Of a stretch of 64,000 nt of DNA, positions 40,824 to 48,992 are shown piece by piece. Position 1 is the stretch's first letter; each line of letters opens with the position of its first letter. Made by a program: the position numbers and the translations under genes. The notes beneath the pieces are model-generated. The model did no database searches and was not told the DNA's origin. It saw only the letters and a program-made list of their open reading frames with translations. This stretch comes from Acinetobacter pullicarnis (GTDB lineage: Bacteria > Pseudomonadota > Gammaproteobacteria > Pseudomonadales > Moraxellaceae). The stretch covers positions 372,001 to 436,000 of the forward strand of contig NZ_VCMZ01000001.1 of NCBI RefSeq assembly GCF_006352475.1, given 5' to 3'.

Positions 40824-42929
40824 TTAGCAAGCATGTGAAACAGAAGGAAGTGCTGCTGGCATATCGAGTCGAGTAATGCGAGGGAAGCCAAAACTCATAC
40901 GCAGTTCTCGTATGATCTGAGCAATTTGATTGCGATCATGTACCACGATATTCACGTAGGTTTTACCATCTTGCGTTTGAACCATTTCTACGCCTGTTTT
41001 GGCTTTACGACATTGGTAAATTAGATCTGAAATTTGCTCATCCGTCATGCTGAGGTCAATAGAGAGGTAGGCCGTAAAGCTGACGTCCTCGACGTCCTCT
41101 GCTGTCCATTGCAGCAACATGATATTTTCAGGATGCAAATGCTGCTCATGAATCAAGTTGTGGCATTTTGTGCGATGCACAATTAAGCCACGGCGTGATA
41201 AATGACCTTGGATTGGATCATCCAATACGGGATTGCAACAATGTGCATATTTGACATCAACACCATCTGTACCTTGAATCAGTCGATTTGAATCCAGTTG
41301 ATCATCGGCATTGTCTTGTGAGAATAGATGGTTGGCAACCAATTGTGGTAACAAGTCACCGACAGCGATTTGCTGGAATAACGTTTCTTTGTCTTGGATG
41401 TGACGCCACTGCAGTAGGTCTTTCCAGTCATCATCAGAGAGATCATTGATGGATAAGTTAAACAATTTTAAAGCGCGATTGAGGGCCTGTTGTCCAACCA
41501 AACGTTGCTCTTCAGCATCTTGATCTTTTAGGATATTTTGCAAAGCACGCCGTGCTTTTTGAGTATTGATGAAGCTAAGCCAATCTGGATTGGGTGTAGC
41601 GAGAACATCAGTAATTATTTCAATAACTTGTCCGCTTACTAGGGGGGTGGACAAGGGTTTTATTTCACCATTAATTTTTGCACCAACCGCATGATTACCC
41701 AAAAACAAGCTCGCAGAGTAAGCGAAATCAACGACGGTTGCGCCCTGTGGAAGCTCATGTAGCTGACCGTGTGGCGTATAGACCCCAATTTTTTCTTGGT
41801 GCAGATAATCAAGTAATTCACTGAATGTGGTTTTAGCACAAGCGCCATCGATCAGAACATTGAGGTTCTGCATTGAGGCTTGAATCGCAGAACGACAGGC
41901 TTGGGGCGCATTTTCACCCAATACGACGCCAAAACGCGCTGCTTTACGCATCAGCTCGGTTTGAATAGTGAGTGATAACGAGGTCTTTTCACCCTTTAAT
42001 CGTAGCATTAACGATTGGTTGCCGCCCGGTAAGGGTCTACGAATATGGTCGTCATAATGCAGAACTTGGAAGTTCTCACGTAAGGATTCAACTAGACGGT
42101 CACAATCTGCAATGCTGTGTAAGATAATTTCAAAAGCGTGGCTATGTGTGAGTTCTTGTAGATTGATTTCATTTTTAACAAAATGTCTAAGTAGCTCAAT
42201 ATTATTATTTTTCTTTTTAATACGACCTTGAATATGATTTTTTTCGAGCAAGTCACTAAGATTCTGTTCCCAAATCGTTTGGTACTTACAGCGTTCAGGT
42301 TTGGTTTGGGCTAGGGCTTCTTGTACATTGTTGAACATGCCGAGATCGAGATTTTGATAACACAGATGCTCTAAGTTGTCTCCCATCTCGTTCATGCCGA
42401 CGAGGCGGGCCATGGGGACGAAAATATCAAAGGTTTCTTGGGCAATGCGCGCGCGCTTATCGGGGCGTAAGGATTCCAAGGTGGTCATATTGTGATAGCG
42501 ATCGGCTAGTTTGATAATGATGACACGCGGGTCTTGCAGGGTTGCTTGTAAAATTTTTCGAAAGGATGCGGCTTTATTATATTCTTTATCACTTGAATGG
42601 CTAAGTTTAGTGACGCCATCAACCAGCTCAGCAACAGTACGGCTAAATTTTTCAGTAATGTCTTCTTTGGTGAAGTCAGTGTCTTCAATAACGTCGTGTA
42701 ACAACGCCGCCATTAGGGTTTCAGCATCAAGTCGCATGTGAGCCAAAATACAGCTCACCGCAATTGGGTGAAGAATGTAGGGCTCACCACTTTTGCGCGC
42801 AACGCCAGAATGCGCGATATCGGCATAATCACAAGCAGCAAGGACTCGCTCAACTTCAATTGAATTGAGATAAGCACTAATCATAAGATTAAGTTGCTGC
42901 TTGGCTTGACTGACCTCTTCACCTGGCAT
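40824..42929 (-). CDS. spoT: SpoT (p)ppGpp hydrolase with degenerate synthetase domain
   Basis: About 701 residues from MPGEEVSQ at 42929, preceded by AGGTG. The HD hydrolase is intact: HP at 54-55, LLHDVIEDT (His78-Asp79) and KLADRYHNM (Asp143). A TGS domain (~379-440) and a C-terminal ACT follow. The synthetase region (~232-340) is worn: the usual NGYQSLHT reads GGNQSLML, the EVQIRT segment with its catalytic Glu reads SLTIQT, and DIYAFR reads HSHAFE. SpoT from A. baumannii has been described as a hydrolase only, which fits. It would degrade ppGpp, with RelA elsewhere making it. Confidence 0.93.
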   Translation of the reverse strand: MPGEEVSQAKQQLNLMISAYLNSIEVERVLAACDYADIAHSGVARKSGEPYILHPIAVSCILAHMRLDAETLMAALLHDVIEDTDFTKEDITEKFSRTVAELVDGVTKLSHSSDKEYNKAASFRKILQATLQDPRVIIIKLADRYHNMTTLESLRPDKRARIAQETFDIFVPMARLVGMNEMGDNLEHLCYQNLDLGMFNNVQEALAQTKPERCKYQTIWEQNLSDLLEKNHIQGRIKKKNNNIELLRHFVKNEINLQELTHSHAFEIILHSIADCDRLVESLRENFQVLHYDDHIRRPLPGGNQSLMLRLKGEKTSLSLTIQTELMRKAARFGVVLGENAPQACRSAIQASMQNLNVLIDGACAKTTFSELLDYLHQEKIGVYTPHGQLHELPQGATVVDFAYSASLFLGNHAVGAKINGEIKPLSTPLVSGQVIEIITDVLATPNPDWLSFINTQKARRALQNILKDQDAEEQRLVGQQALNRALKLFNLSINDLSDDDWKDLLQWRHIQDKETLFQQIAVGDLLPQLVANHLFSQDNADDQLDSNRLIQGTDGVDVKYAHCCNPVLDDPIQGHLSRRGLIVHRTKCHNLIHEQHLHPENIMLLQWTAEDVEDVSFTAYLSIDLSMTDEQISDLIYQCRKAKTGVEMVQTQDGKTYVNIVVHDRNQIAQIIRELRMSFGFPRITRLDMPAALPSVSHAC

Positions 42930-43033
42930 AGAGCACCTACTGACCTTTAGTAATAAACTTCCCAATCCTTTAATGAAATGCATATTGAGACACTTGTCAA
43001 TTCTTTCATTACAAAAAGGGGTGTTTTTTTAAA

Positions 43034-43104
43034 TAAAAAAGCCTTTTGTTTAATCATCTAACATCAGGATCAACAAAAAAGGCCTAGTGATGAACTAGGC
43101 CTTT
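43034..43104 (-). terminator. Terminator(s) between rpoZ and spoT
   Basis: On the minus strand, AAAGGCCTAGT pairs with ACTAGGCCTTT (43094-43104 with 43078-43088) and runs into seven T residues. Downstream AACAAAAGGC (about 43040-43049) can instead pair with the GGCCTTTTTTTGTT of the first hairpin's 3' side, and is itself followed by six T residues. The two structures exclude each other. Confidence 0.8.
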
Positions 43105-43120
43105 AAGAGCATATTACAAG

Positions 43121-43402
43121 TTATTGAAAAGAGAAACCTTCTAGGTTTAAATTATTAGCAGAAAGTGCTAAATCTAAGCTAGATGTTTGATAATCTTGAT
43201 CTCGTTGTTTCAAAATATCTTTAGTGACGTGTCCTGCTGCAATTTCACGAAGTGAAACAACAGTTGGTTTGTCGTTGTCCCATTCAACAGTAGGCTCAAT
43301 GCCTTGGCGTGCCAATTGACGCGCACGTTTGCTTGCCACTAGTACAAGCTCAAAGCGGTTGTCTACATGATCCAAACAATCTTCAACGGTTACGCGTGCC
43401 AT
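43121..43402 (-). CDS. rpoZ: RNA polymerase omega subunit
   Basis: A 93-residue omega subunit. MARVTVEDC at the start, then [19 protein letters not shown] (~18-36) and [18 protein letters not shown] are the conserved region. It helps fold and hold the beta' subunit and is one side of a ppGpp site on the polymerase. It lies 77 bp after gmk, and before spoT across a terminator. Standard length. Confidence 0.97.
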   Translation of the reverse strand: MARVTVEDCLDHVDNRFELVLVASKRARQLARQGIEPTVEWDNDKPTVVSLREIAAGHVTKDILKQRDQDYQTSSLDLALSANNLNLEGFSFQ

Positions 43403-43479
43403 AACAATTCTCGTGTGAGTACATAATTTTTAAATAAGCGAATAAGTATAGGTGGCTTTTACGGCAGACTCAAGTTGAA

Positions 43480-44100
43480 TCATGTTTGCGGCGTGATTAA
43501 TTTTTGGATGAGATCTTGGTGTCGTCTTGCTTGTTGTTCCATTATCAGACGATTAGAGTTGATTACTGACTCAAGATCATGCAACGCCTTATTGAAATCA
43601 TCATTGATGATAATGTAATCAAAGTTGGTGTATTGCTGCATATCCTCAACCGCACAACTGAGGCGATGTTCAATCACATCAACTGCATCTGTGCCACGAT
43701 TAGAAAGGCGTTGGCGTAAATCAAACTGTGACGGTGGCAAAATGAAAATTTGCTTTGACTCAGGAAAAAGTTTGCGGACTTGTTCAGCACCCTGCCAGTC
43801 AATTTCAAGCAAGACATCATGGCCTTTGATCAGCTGATCACGAACCGTTGCGTGTGATGTGCCATAGTAATTCCCAAATACTTCTGCATATTCAATGAAC
43901 TCACCTTGTGAAACTTGAGTAAGGAAGTCTTCTTTGGGACTAAAGTGATAGTGGACACCATCGAGTTCACCAGGGCGTTGCTGACGGGTCGTGTGTGAAA
44001 CAGAAACGTGTAAATTGCTAACACGCTCAAGCAGGGCTTTGACCAAAGATGTTTTGCCTGTTCCTGAAGCGGCAGAAACGACAAACAAGAGACCCGACAT
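43480..44100 (-). CDS. gmk: Guanylate kinase
   Basis: 206 residues from MSGLLFVV at 44100, with AGGA 8 nt upstream; an in-frame ATG at 44154 adds 18 residues foreign to the family. It converts GMP to GDP with ATP. The P-loop is SAASGTGKTSL (~8-18). The GMP-binding block is SVSHTTRQQRPGELDGVHY, and the lid region has RLSNRGTDAVDVIEHRL. It is head of gmk-rpoZ and divergent from ispH. Confidence 0.96.
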   Translation of the reverse strand: MSGLLFVVSAASGTGKTSLVKALLERVSNLHVSVSHTTRQQRPGELDGVHYHFSPKEDFLTQVSQGEFIEYAEVFGNYYGTSHATVRDQLIKGHDVLLEIDWQGAEQVRKLFPESKQIFILPPSQFDLRQRLSNRGTDAVDVIEHRLSCAVEDMQQYTNFDYIIINDDFNKALHDLESVINSNRLIMEQQARRHQDLIQKLITPQT

Positions 44101-44231
44101 GATATTTTTCCTGATATGATAAAATATCTTCTCTATTTTAGAGCAGATGTGCATTAAACTAAATAGCTAAGCTTAGTTTGATCATCATTTAATTTAATAA
44201 AACACTCATTTCGGGTGCGCATTGAGGTGCT

Positions 44232-45188
44232 ATGGAAATTGTATTGGCCAATCCACGTGGATTTTGTGCAGGCGTAGACCGTGCAATTGCAATCGTCAAT
44301 CGTGCGCTAGAGTGTTTTAATCCTCCGATTTATGTTCGACATGAAGTGGTACACAACAAGTTTGTGGTTGATGACTTGCGCCAGCGTGGTGCGATCTTTG
44401 TGGATGAACTGGACGAAGTTCCTGACAATAACATTGTAATTTTTAGTGCACACGGGGTCTCTAAGGCTGTTCAACAAGAGGCTGAACGCCGTGGTTTAAA
44501 AGTTTTTGATGCAACTTGCCCATTGGTTACCAAAGTACATATTGAAGTGACCAAATATGCCCGTGAAGGAATTGAAGCGATTTTAATCGGCCATGAAGGT
44601 CATCCTGAGGTGGAAGGCACCATGGGACAATACGATAAAAAAAATGGTGGCAATATCTATTTGGTTGAAGATGAACAAGATGTAAGCCAACTTGAGGTTT
44701 TGGATCCAAGTCGGGTGGCTTTTGTTACGCAAACGACGTTGTCAATTGATGATACGGCTAAAGTGATTGACGCGCTTAGAAGTAAATTCCCGAATATTCA
44801 AGGGCCGCGCAAAGATGATATTTGCTATGCCACACAAAATCGTCAAGATGCCGTGCGTGATTTGGCTGGGCGTTGTGATGTTGTGTTGGTGGTGGGTTCA
44901 CCCAACTCATCCAATTCAAATCGCTTGCGAGAACTTGCAGAGCGTATGGGTAAACATGCGTACTTAATTGATAATGCGGATGAACTACAAAAAGACTGGT
45001 TTGAGGCCGGGGCGCAGGTCGGTGTGACAGCAGGAGCTTCAGCACCAGAAATATTGATTCGACAAGTGATTCAGCGTTTAGAGAGTTGGGGGGCGACTCA
45101 ACCTCAGGAGCTGAGTGGACGCGAAGAAAGTATTACTTTTAGTTTACCCAAAGAGTTGCGGATTCAAGTGGTGCAAGCGGATAGTTAA
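44232..45188 (+). CDS. ispH: 4-hydroxy-3-methylbut-2-enyl diphosphate reductase
   Basis: A 318-residue iron-sulfur enzyme, the last step of the MEP isoprenoid pathway (HMBPP to IPP and DMAPP). The three cluster cysteines are Cys12 ([10 protein letters not shown]), Cys96 (DATCPLVTK) and Cys198 ([11 protein letters not shown]). The EGHPEVEGT block with its His/Glu at ~122-124 and the SSNSNRLRE phosphate-binding block are intact. Divergent from gmk across 131 bp. A bidirectional terminator follows. Confidence 0.97.
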   Translation: MEIVLANPRGFCAGVDRAIAIVNRALECFNPPIYVRHEVVHNKFVVDDLRQRGAIFVDELDEVPDNNIVIFSAHGVSKAVQQEAERRGLKVFDATCPLVTKVHIEVTKYAREGIEAILIGHEGHPEVEGTMGQYDKKNGGNIYLVEDEQDVSQLEVLDPSRVAFVTQTTLSIDDTAKVIDALRSKFPNIQGPRKDDICYATQNRQDAVRDLAGRCDVVLVVGSPNSSNSNRLRELAERMGKHAYLIDNADELQKDWFEAGAQVGVTAGASAPEILIRQVIQRLESWGATQPQELSGREESITFSLPKELRIQVVQADS

Positions 45189-45236
45189 ACGTTGAGCGAA
45201 GCAGTCATGTGAACGCACCGAATCACAATACAAGCA

Positions 45237-45272
45237 AATAACCCGAGTGAAATGACTCGGGTTATTTTTTAA
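45237..45272. terminator. Terminator between ispH and the Sel1 gene
   Basis: A 12-bp perfect stem AATAACCCGAGT (45237-45248) with ACTCGGGTTATT (45255-45266) on a 6-nt loop, with a T-run after. Bidirectional position between convergent genes. Confidence 0.92.
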
Positions 45273-45299
45273 TTTTTCATAAAATAGTATTTTAAAAAT

Positions 45300-45653
45300 C
45301 TATGAAAATGCGAGGTCTTGATAAGCATCTTGTAATGCACGTTTTGCAGATGGATGGCCTTGGTGAGCTGCTTCATTTAACCAGCGCTCTGCATGAAAAT
45401 AACTACGATCTAGTCCCAATTGACCATATAAATAACTAATACCCATTTGATATTGTGCTTCTTTATCGCCTCTTAGGGCTGAGCGTAAAGAGTGCCACAT
45501 TGCATTGCGTCGCGCTGACTCATCCTGCCCACATGCTGTGGTTGAGTGGGATTTAGCGCTGCTAGCATTGCTTTCAGTTGGTGTCGAATGTGTGAGGGTC
45601 TGATGCCCCAATTTAGTGTATTTCCTAATGTATTCAAATATACGAATCAACAT
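45300..45653 (-). CDS. Small Sel1-repeat protein
   Basis: About 117 residues from the ATG at 45653, which has GGAGG 5 nt before it; the earlier 45677 codon lacks a site. The C-terminal half (~60-110) has two Sel1/TPR-like helical repeats: KEAQYQMGISYLYGQLGL and AERWLNEAAHQGHPSAKRAL. The N-terminal ~50 residues are Ser/Thr-rich and seem unstructured. No signal peptide is evident, though residues 1-12 are mildly hydrophobic. Sel1 proteins usually mediate protein contacts; the partner is unknown. Confidence 0.72.
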   Translation of the reverse strand: MLIRIFEYIRKYTKLGHQTLTHSTPTESNASSAKSHSTTACGQDESARRNAMWHSLRSALRGDKEAQYQMGISYLYGQLGLDRSYFHAERWLNEAAHQGHPSAKRALQDAYQDLAFS

Positions 45654-45893
45654 AGAAACCTCCAAGTTTATCCACAAACAATAAAAGAAATGAGCTCTCT
45701 TTTAATGTAAGTATAAAGAATTGGGTTGTGAAGCTTTAATTTGTAAGTTGTCAATAAACTTGTGTGTATTTGCTTAGAACAATAATTAAGCAAATGTTAA
45801 TTGAGTGGCTTTTAAGTAACTTTCTCTGAGATGTAATTTTATTACGTAAAGCTAAGTTGTTATATTGAGTTAAATTTAAATTGGGCTCTGTAT

Positions 45894-46322
45894 GTGAAGC
45901 GTGCAAGCATTTTTATGATGGTTTTAATGTTGTTATTCATGTTTCAAGGTATTTGGAATGTGGCGGCAGCATTTTGTGCGCATGAAAGTGTTATTAGTGT
46001 TACAAGTCAGCATGCAACACACTTTGGTCATCATCAGAGCCAGAGTTGTGATTTGGCATCAGATACCCAGCAACAAAAAACAAAAGTATTCGCGGATAAG
46101 CCTGTGGTGGCAGATCGTTTGCTGAGTTTCTTAGAGGATCATCATGATCATCTACCTTCATTTTCCCATTTCATTATGGTAGACGATTATAAGGAAACTG
46201 AGCAAACTTTTTTTAATCATTATATTCAAAATAAATTATTTGATTGGGACTGTTTTTATCAGTCACCACACTTAGGTTTGCTTAATCCACCACCTGAATT
46301 GATACCGCTATTTGCGGGATAG
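45894..46322 (+). CDS. czcI: CzcI-like periplasmic protein
   Basis: A 142-residue secreted protein starting with GTG. The signal peptide (MVLMLLFMFQGIWNVAAA) precedes FCAHES and the His-rich HFGHHQ and DHHDHLPSFSH clusters. The FCxHE...HFGHH pattern is that of CzcI, the small first gene of czc heavy-metal efflux operons. It probably binds Zn/Co/Cd in the periplasm and affects operon control. czcC starts 47 bp later on the same strand. Much of the protein is free of recognisable domains. Confidence 0.75.
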   Translation: MKRASIFMMVLMLLFMFQGIWNVAAAFCAHESVISVTSQHATHFGHHQSQSCDLASDTQQQKTKVFADKPVVADRLLSFLEDHHDHLPSFSHFIMVDDYKETEQTFFNHYIQNKLFDWDCFYQSPHLGLLNPPPELIPLFAG

Positions 46323-46369
46323 CCTAAAAATAAGCCCGCTACTCTATTTAATTTAGCGAGGACATAATA

Positions 46370-47764
46370 ATGTCAAAAAAAATACCAGATACTTTGGTAC
46401 AACCTATATCCATATCATCAACGTTTTCTATTCGAGCGATTGCTACAGCATGCGGTTTAGTTTTTGGGGTAATCATCGTCATTGCCAGTCCATCAACCTG
46501 GGCGGAAAATGCAAAGCAAAACTTAACATTGGTACAAGCGATTGAGAATGTTAAGAATTATCAAAAGAAGCAAGGTGTTTGGCAGACACAACAGGATATT
46601 GCGGAAGCCAATTTGAAACAGTCTAGACTTTGGTCAAATCCTAGTTTAACGGTTGAGCAAACGGGGTTTAAATCGAATCAAGATAAAGAGCTTTCAGTCG
46701 GTATATCGCAACCACTCGACCTGTTTGGTCAGCGCAAAGCCAATTATGCTTTGGCTCAACTAAGTCAATCCCAGAGCCAGTTAAGTCAGCGGATTTATAC
46801 AGCGCAAATGGACTTGGTGGTGAAATATCTCTGGTCGCAGTTGGCGATTTTTGAGTTGGAACGAGATGTGGTTGTTGAGCAATTACAAGTCAGTAAAGAA
46901 AACTTAGAAGCATTAGAGAAACGTTATAAGGCAGGCAGCATTGCACAGGTAGACGTTGATCGTGTACGGATGTCTTATGAGGAAAATGTACGCTTGTACC
47001 ATCAGGCTGATTTGCAGTTACAGGTTGCGACGCAGCAATTAAGTAACTTGTGGGGAGAGGCGGATAAAAAGATTAAAATTGGCTTAACGACTCAAGCGCT
47101 TTGGCCGAGTGCGACATCGAAGCAGGTCCAGCAATATTTAACTGAAAATTTAGTTGAGAAATCGCGTCAGCTGCAGGTACTTGAAGCTAAGGCAAATGTA
47201 GATTATTTGAAGGCGCAAGCACGTCCAAATCCAACCGTGAACTTGGGGGTAAATAATACGCGCTCCCCAGAAACTGCAACTGAAAATCAAATCGCATTGG
47301 GCGTTTCGATTCCGCTAAATATTTTTAATCGTAATCAATATGGCATAAAAATAGCGGAAGCAAAGCAAGCCTTACTGGATCGTCAGCAACAATTCTACTT
47401 GCAACAAAATACGTTAGAAATCGGTACTTTACTAACTGATTTGCAGGGCTTGGACTTTCAGTTTAAGCAAGTAGAGCAATCGCAGATTCCATTGGCAATC
47501 AATGTGCAGAAAAAAACCTTACAAGGCTTTGCTGCAGGTAAGTTTGCAGTCGCTGATGTACAGCAAGCCACAATGCAATTGCAGGATATTCGTATGCGTA
47601 AAGTGCAGCTGCTCAAAGATGCATGGCAACGTGCCATTGAAGCAGAAAGCTTAAGCCTTGGTATCGAGCCAAGCCAAGTTATGGCGAAGGATGCATTATC
47701 ACAAATTAATCAGGCACTTTGGCAACAAACGCAGGCAATGCCTGTTATTGGTGGGATGAACTAA
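46370..47764 (+). CDS. czcC: CzcC-like outer-membrane efflux factor
   Basis: A 464-residue TolC-superfamily protein. A long signal region (TACGLVFGVIIVIAS) ends near STWAENAK. Two outer-membrane-factor repeats follow (~50-240 and ~255-450), with long coiled-coil helices rich in Gln/Leu/Ala; LARPNPTVNLG-like content appears in KAQARPNPTVNLGVNN. It forms the exit duct of the Czc tripartite pump. GAGG precedes the ATG. The next gene starts 1 nt after the stop. Confidence 0.88.
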   Translation: MSKKIPDTLVQPISISSTFSIRAIATACGLVFGVIIVIASPSTWAENAKQNLTLVQAIENVKNYQKKQGVWQTQQDIAEANLKQSRLWSNPSLTVEQTGFKSNQDKELSVGISQPLDLFGQRKANYALAQLSQSQSQLSQRIYTAQMDLVVKYLWSQLAIFELERDVVVEQLQVSKENLEALEKRYKAGSIAQVDVDRVRMSYEENVRLYHQADLQLQVATQQLSNLWGEADKKIKIGLTTQALWPSATSKQVQQYLTENLVEKSRQLQVLEAKANVDYLKAQARPNPTVNLGVNNTRSPETATENQIALGVSIPLNIFNRNQYGIKIAEAKQALLDRQQQFYLQQNTLEIGTLLTDLQGLDFQFKQVEQSQIPLAINVQKKTLQGFAAGKFAVADVQQATMQLQDIRMRKVQLLKDAWQRAIEAESLSLGIEPSQVMAKDALSQINQALWQQTQAMPVIGGMN

Positions 47765-47765
47765 G

Positions 47766-48992
47766 ATGAAAATAATGAAACGACAGCTTGGCAAAGTAAC
47801 GCAGCCGATTTTAATTGTGATTGTTTTGGTGGTTATTGCCTTGCTCAGTATCGCTTTGCTTTGGTCTGGTAAAAATAAGAATGCAGGAAAAGCTGAGGCA
47901 GAATCAGAAGGTACGGCAAAAGTAGAAGGGCAGGCAGCAACGGAAGAGTCTGAGGAGGGAGTGGAGCTTACGCCTGAGCAAATGACCGAGCAGGGGATTA
48001 AACTGGCCACAGTCGCGCTAGGAGATGTGGTCTCAAGCAATAGCTTTCCTGCCAAGCTGGTGGTGAATACCGATCGTCAAGCCCATGTTTCACCTAACTT
48101 TAGCGGTCGGGTTGAGTCGGTGAATGTTGATCTTGGTCAATATGTGAAAAAAGGTCAGGTCTTGGCCAGTTTATTGGTACCTGATGTAGTTGATCAGCAA
48201 TCAAATTTGAAAATAGCACAATCAACGTTAGAACTTGCCAGACAAGATTATGAGCGTGAAAAACAACTGTGGTCGCAAGGCGTATCTGCCAAACAAGATT
48301 ATCAACGTGCTTCGAATGCTTATCAACAAGCACAAATTCAGGTTCAGGCTGCACGTGCACGTTTATCTGCTTTTGGAGTCAATCTGGGTTCGAATGGTCG
48401 CTATGTCCTGACTGCACCAATTTCTGGGGTAGTGAGTCAAAAAGATGTGGTGGTTGGTGAAAATGTGCAGTTGGCCAGTCAGCTTTTTATTATCGATCAG
48501 CTCGATAAATTGTGGCTTGAGTTTATTATTCCAAGCAATGACCTAACTCAAATTGCACCAAATCAAATTTTAGATTTCAAATCGCTGCAAACTGGAAACG
48601 CCTTTAAAGCGCAAGTACAAACCTTGAGTGCAGAAGCAGATGCACAAACCGGTCGTTTGCAAGTTCGTGCCAAAGTTTTGTCAGAAGCACCAGAATTGCG
48701 TCCAAACTTGATGGTCAGTATTGAATTACGTCAAGCACAGCAAAGCCAGGCCTTACGTGTATCTAAGGATGCTGTGCAACAAGTCGAAGGAAAAGATGTG
48801 GTTTTTGTCGCAACAATGCATGGCAAAAATGTTGAATTTACCCCAACACCGATTGAGATTGGTCGTCGTTCTAGTGATGGTTTGTGGGTTGAAGTGAAAA
48901 GTGGTTTGAAGGCTGGGCAGCGTTATGTTGGGCCGGGCAGTTTCCTTTTGAAATCTGAATTAGAAAAAGGAGAGGCAGCGCATGGGCATTGA
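47766..48992 (+). CDS. czcB: CzcB-like periplasmic adaptor
   Basis: A 408-residue membrane-fusion protein. One N-terminal helix (~13-36), a Glu-rich linker, then the barrel-sandwich/lipoyl block (VSPNFSGRVESVNVDLGQYVKKGQVLAS is its first half), a coiled-coil hairpin (~145-200), and the beta-barrel (DQLDKLWLEFIIPSN). It links CzcA to CzcC. It overlaps the czcA start by 11 bp, so translation is coupled. No extra C-terminal metal domain is seen. It starts with ATGAAAATAATGAAAC; an ATG three codons in is also possible. Confidence 0.9.
   Translation: MKIMKRQLGKVTQPILIVIVLVVIALLSIALLWSGKNKNAGKAEAESEGTAKVEGQAATEESEEGVELTPEQMTEQGIKLATVALGDVVSSNSFPAKLVVNTDRQAHVSPNFSGRVESVNVDLGQYVKKGQVLASLLVPDVVDQQSNLKIAQSTLELARQDYEREKQLWSQGVSAKQDYQRASNAYQQAQIQVQAARARLSAFGVNLGSNGRYVLTAPISGVVSQKDVVVGENVQLASQLFIIDQLDKLWLEFIIPSNDLTQIAPNQILDFKSLQTGNAFKAQVQTLSAEADAQTGRLQVRAKVLSEAPELRPNLMVSIELRQAQQSQALRVSKDAVQQVEGKDVVFVATMHGKNVEFTPTPIEIGRRSSDGLWVEVKSGLKAGQRYVGPGSFLLKSELEKGEAAHGH

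Noticed and set aside
45678..45893. MerR-type operator upstream of czcI
   Set aside because: No clear inverted repeat inside a 19-20-bp promoter spacer could be seen.
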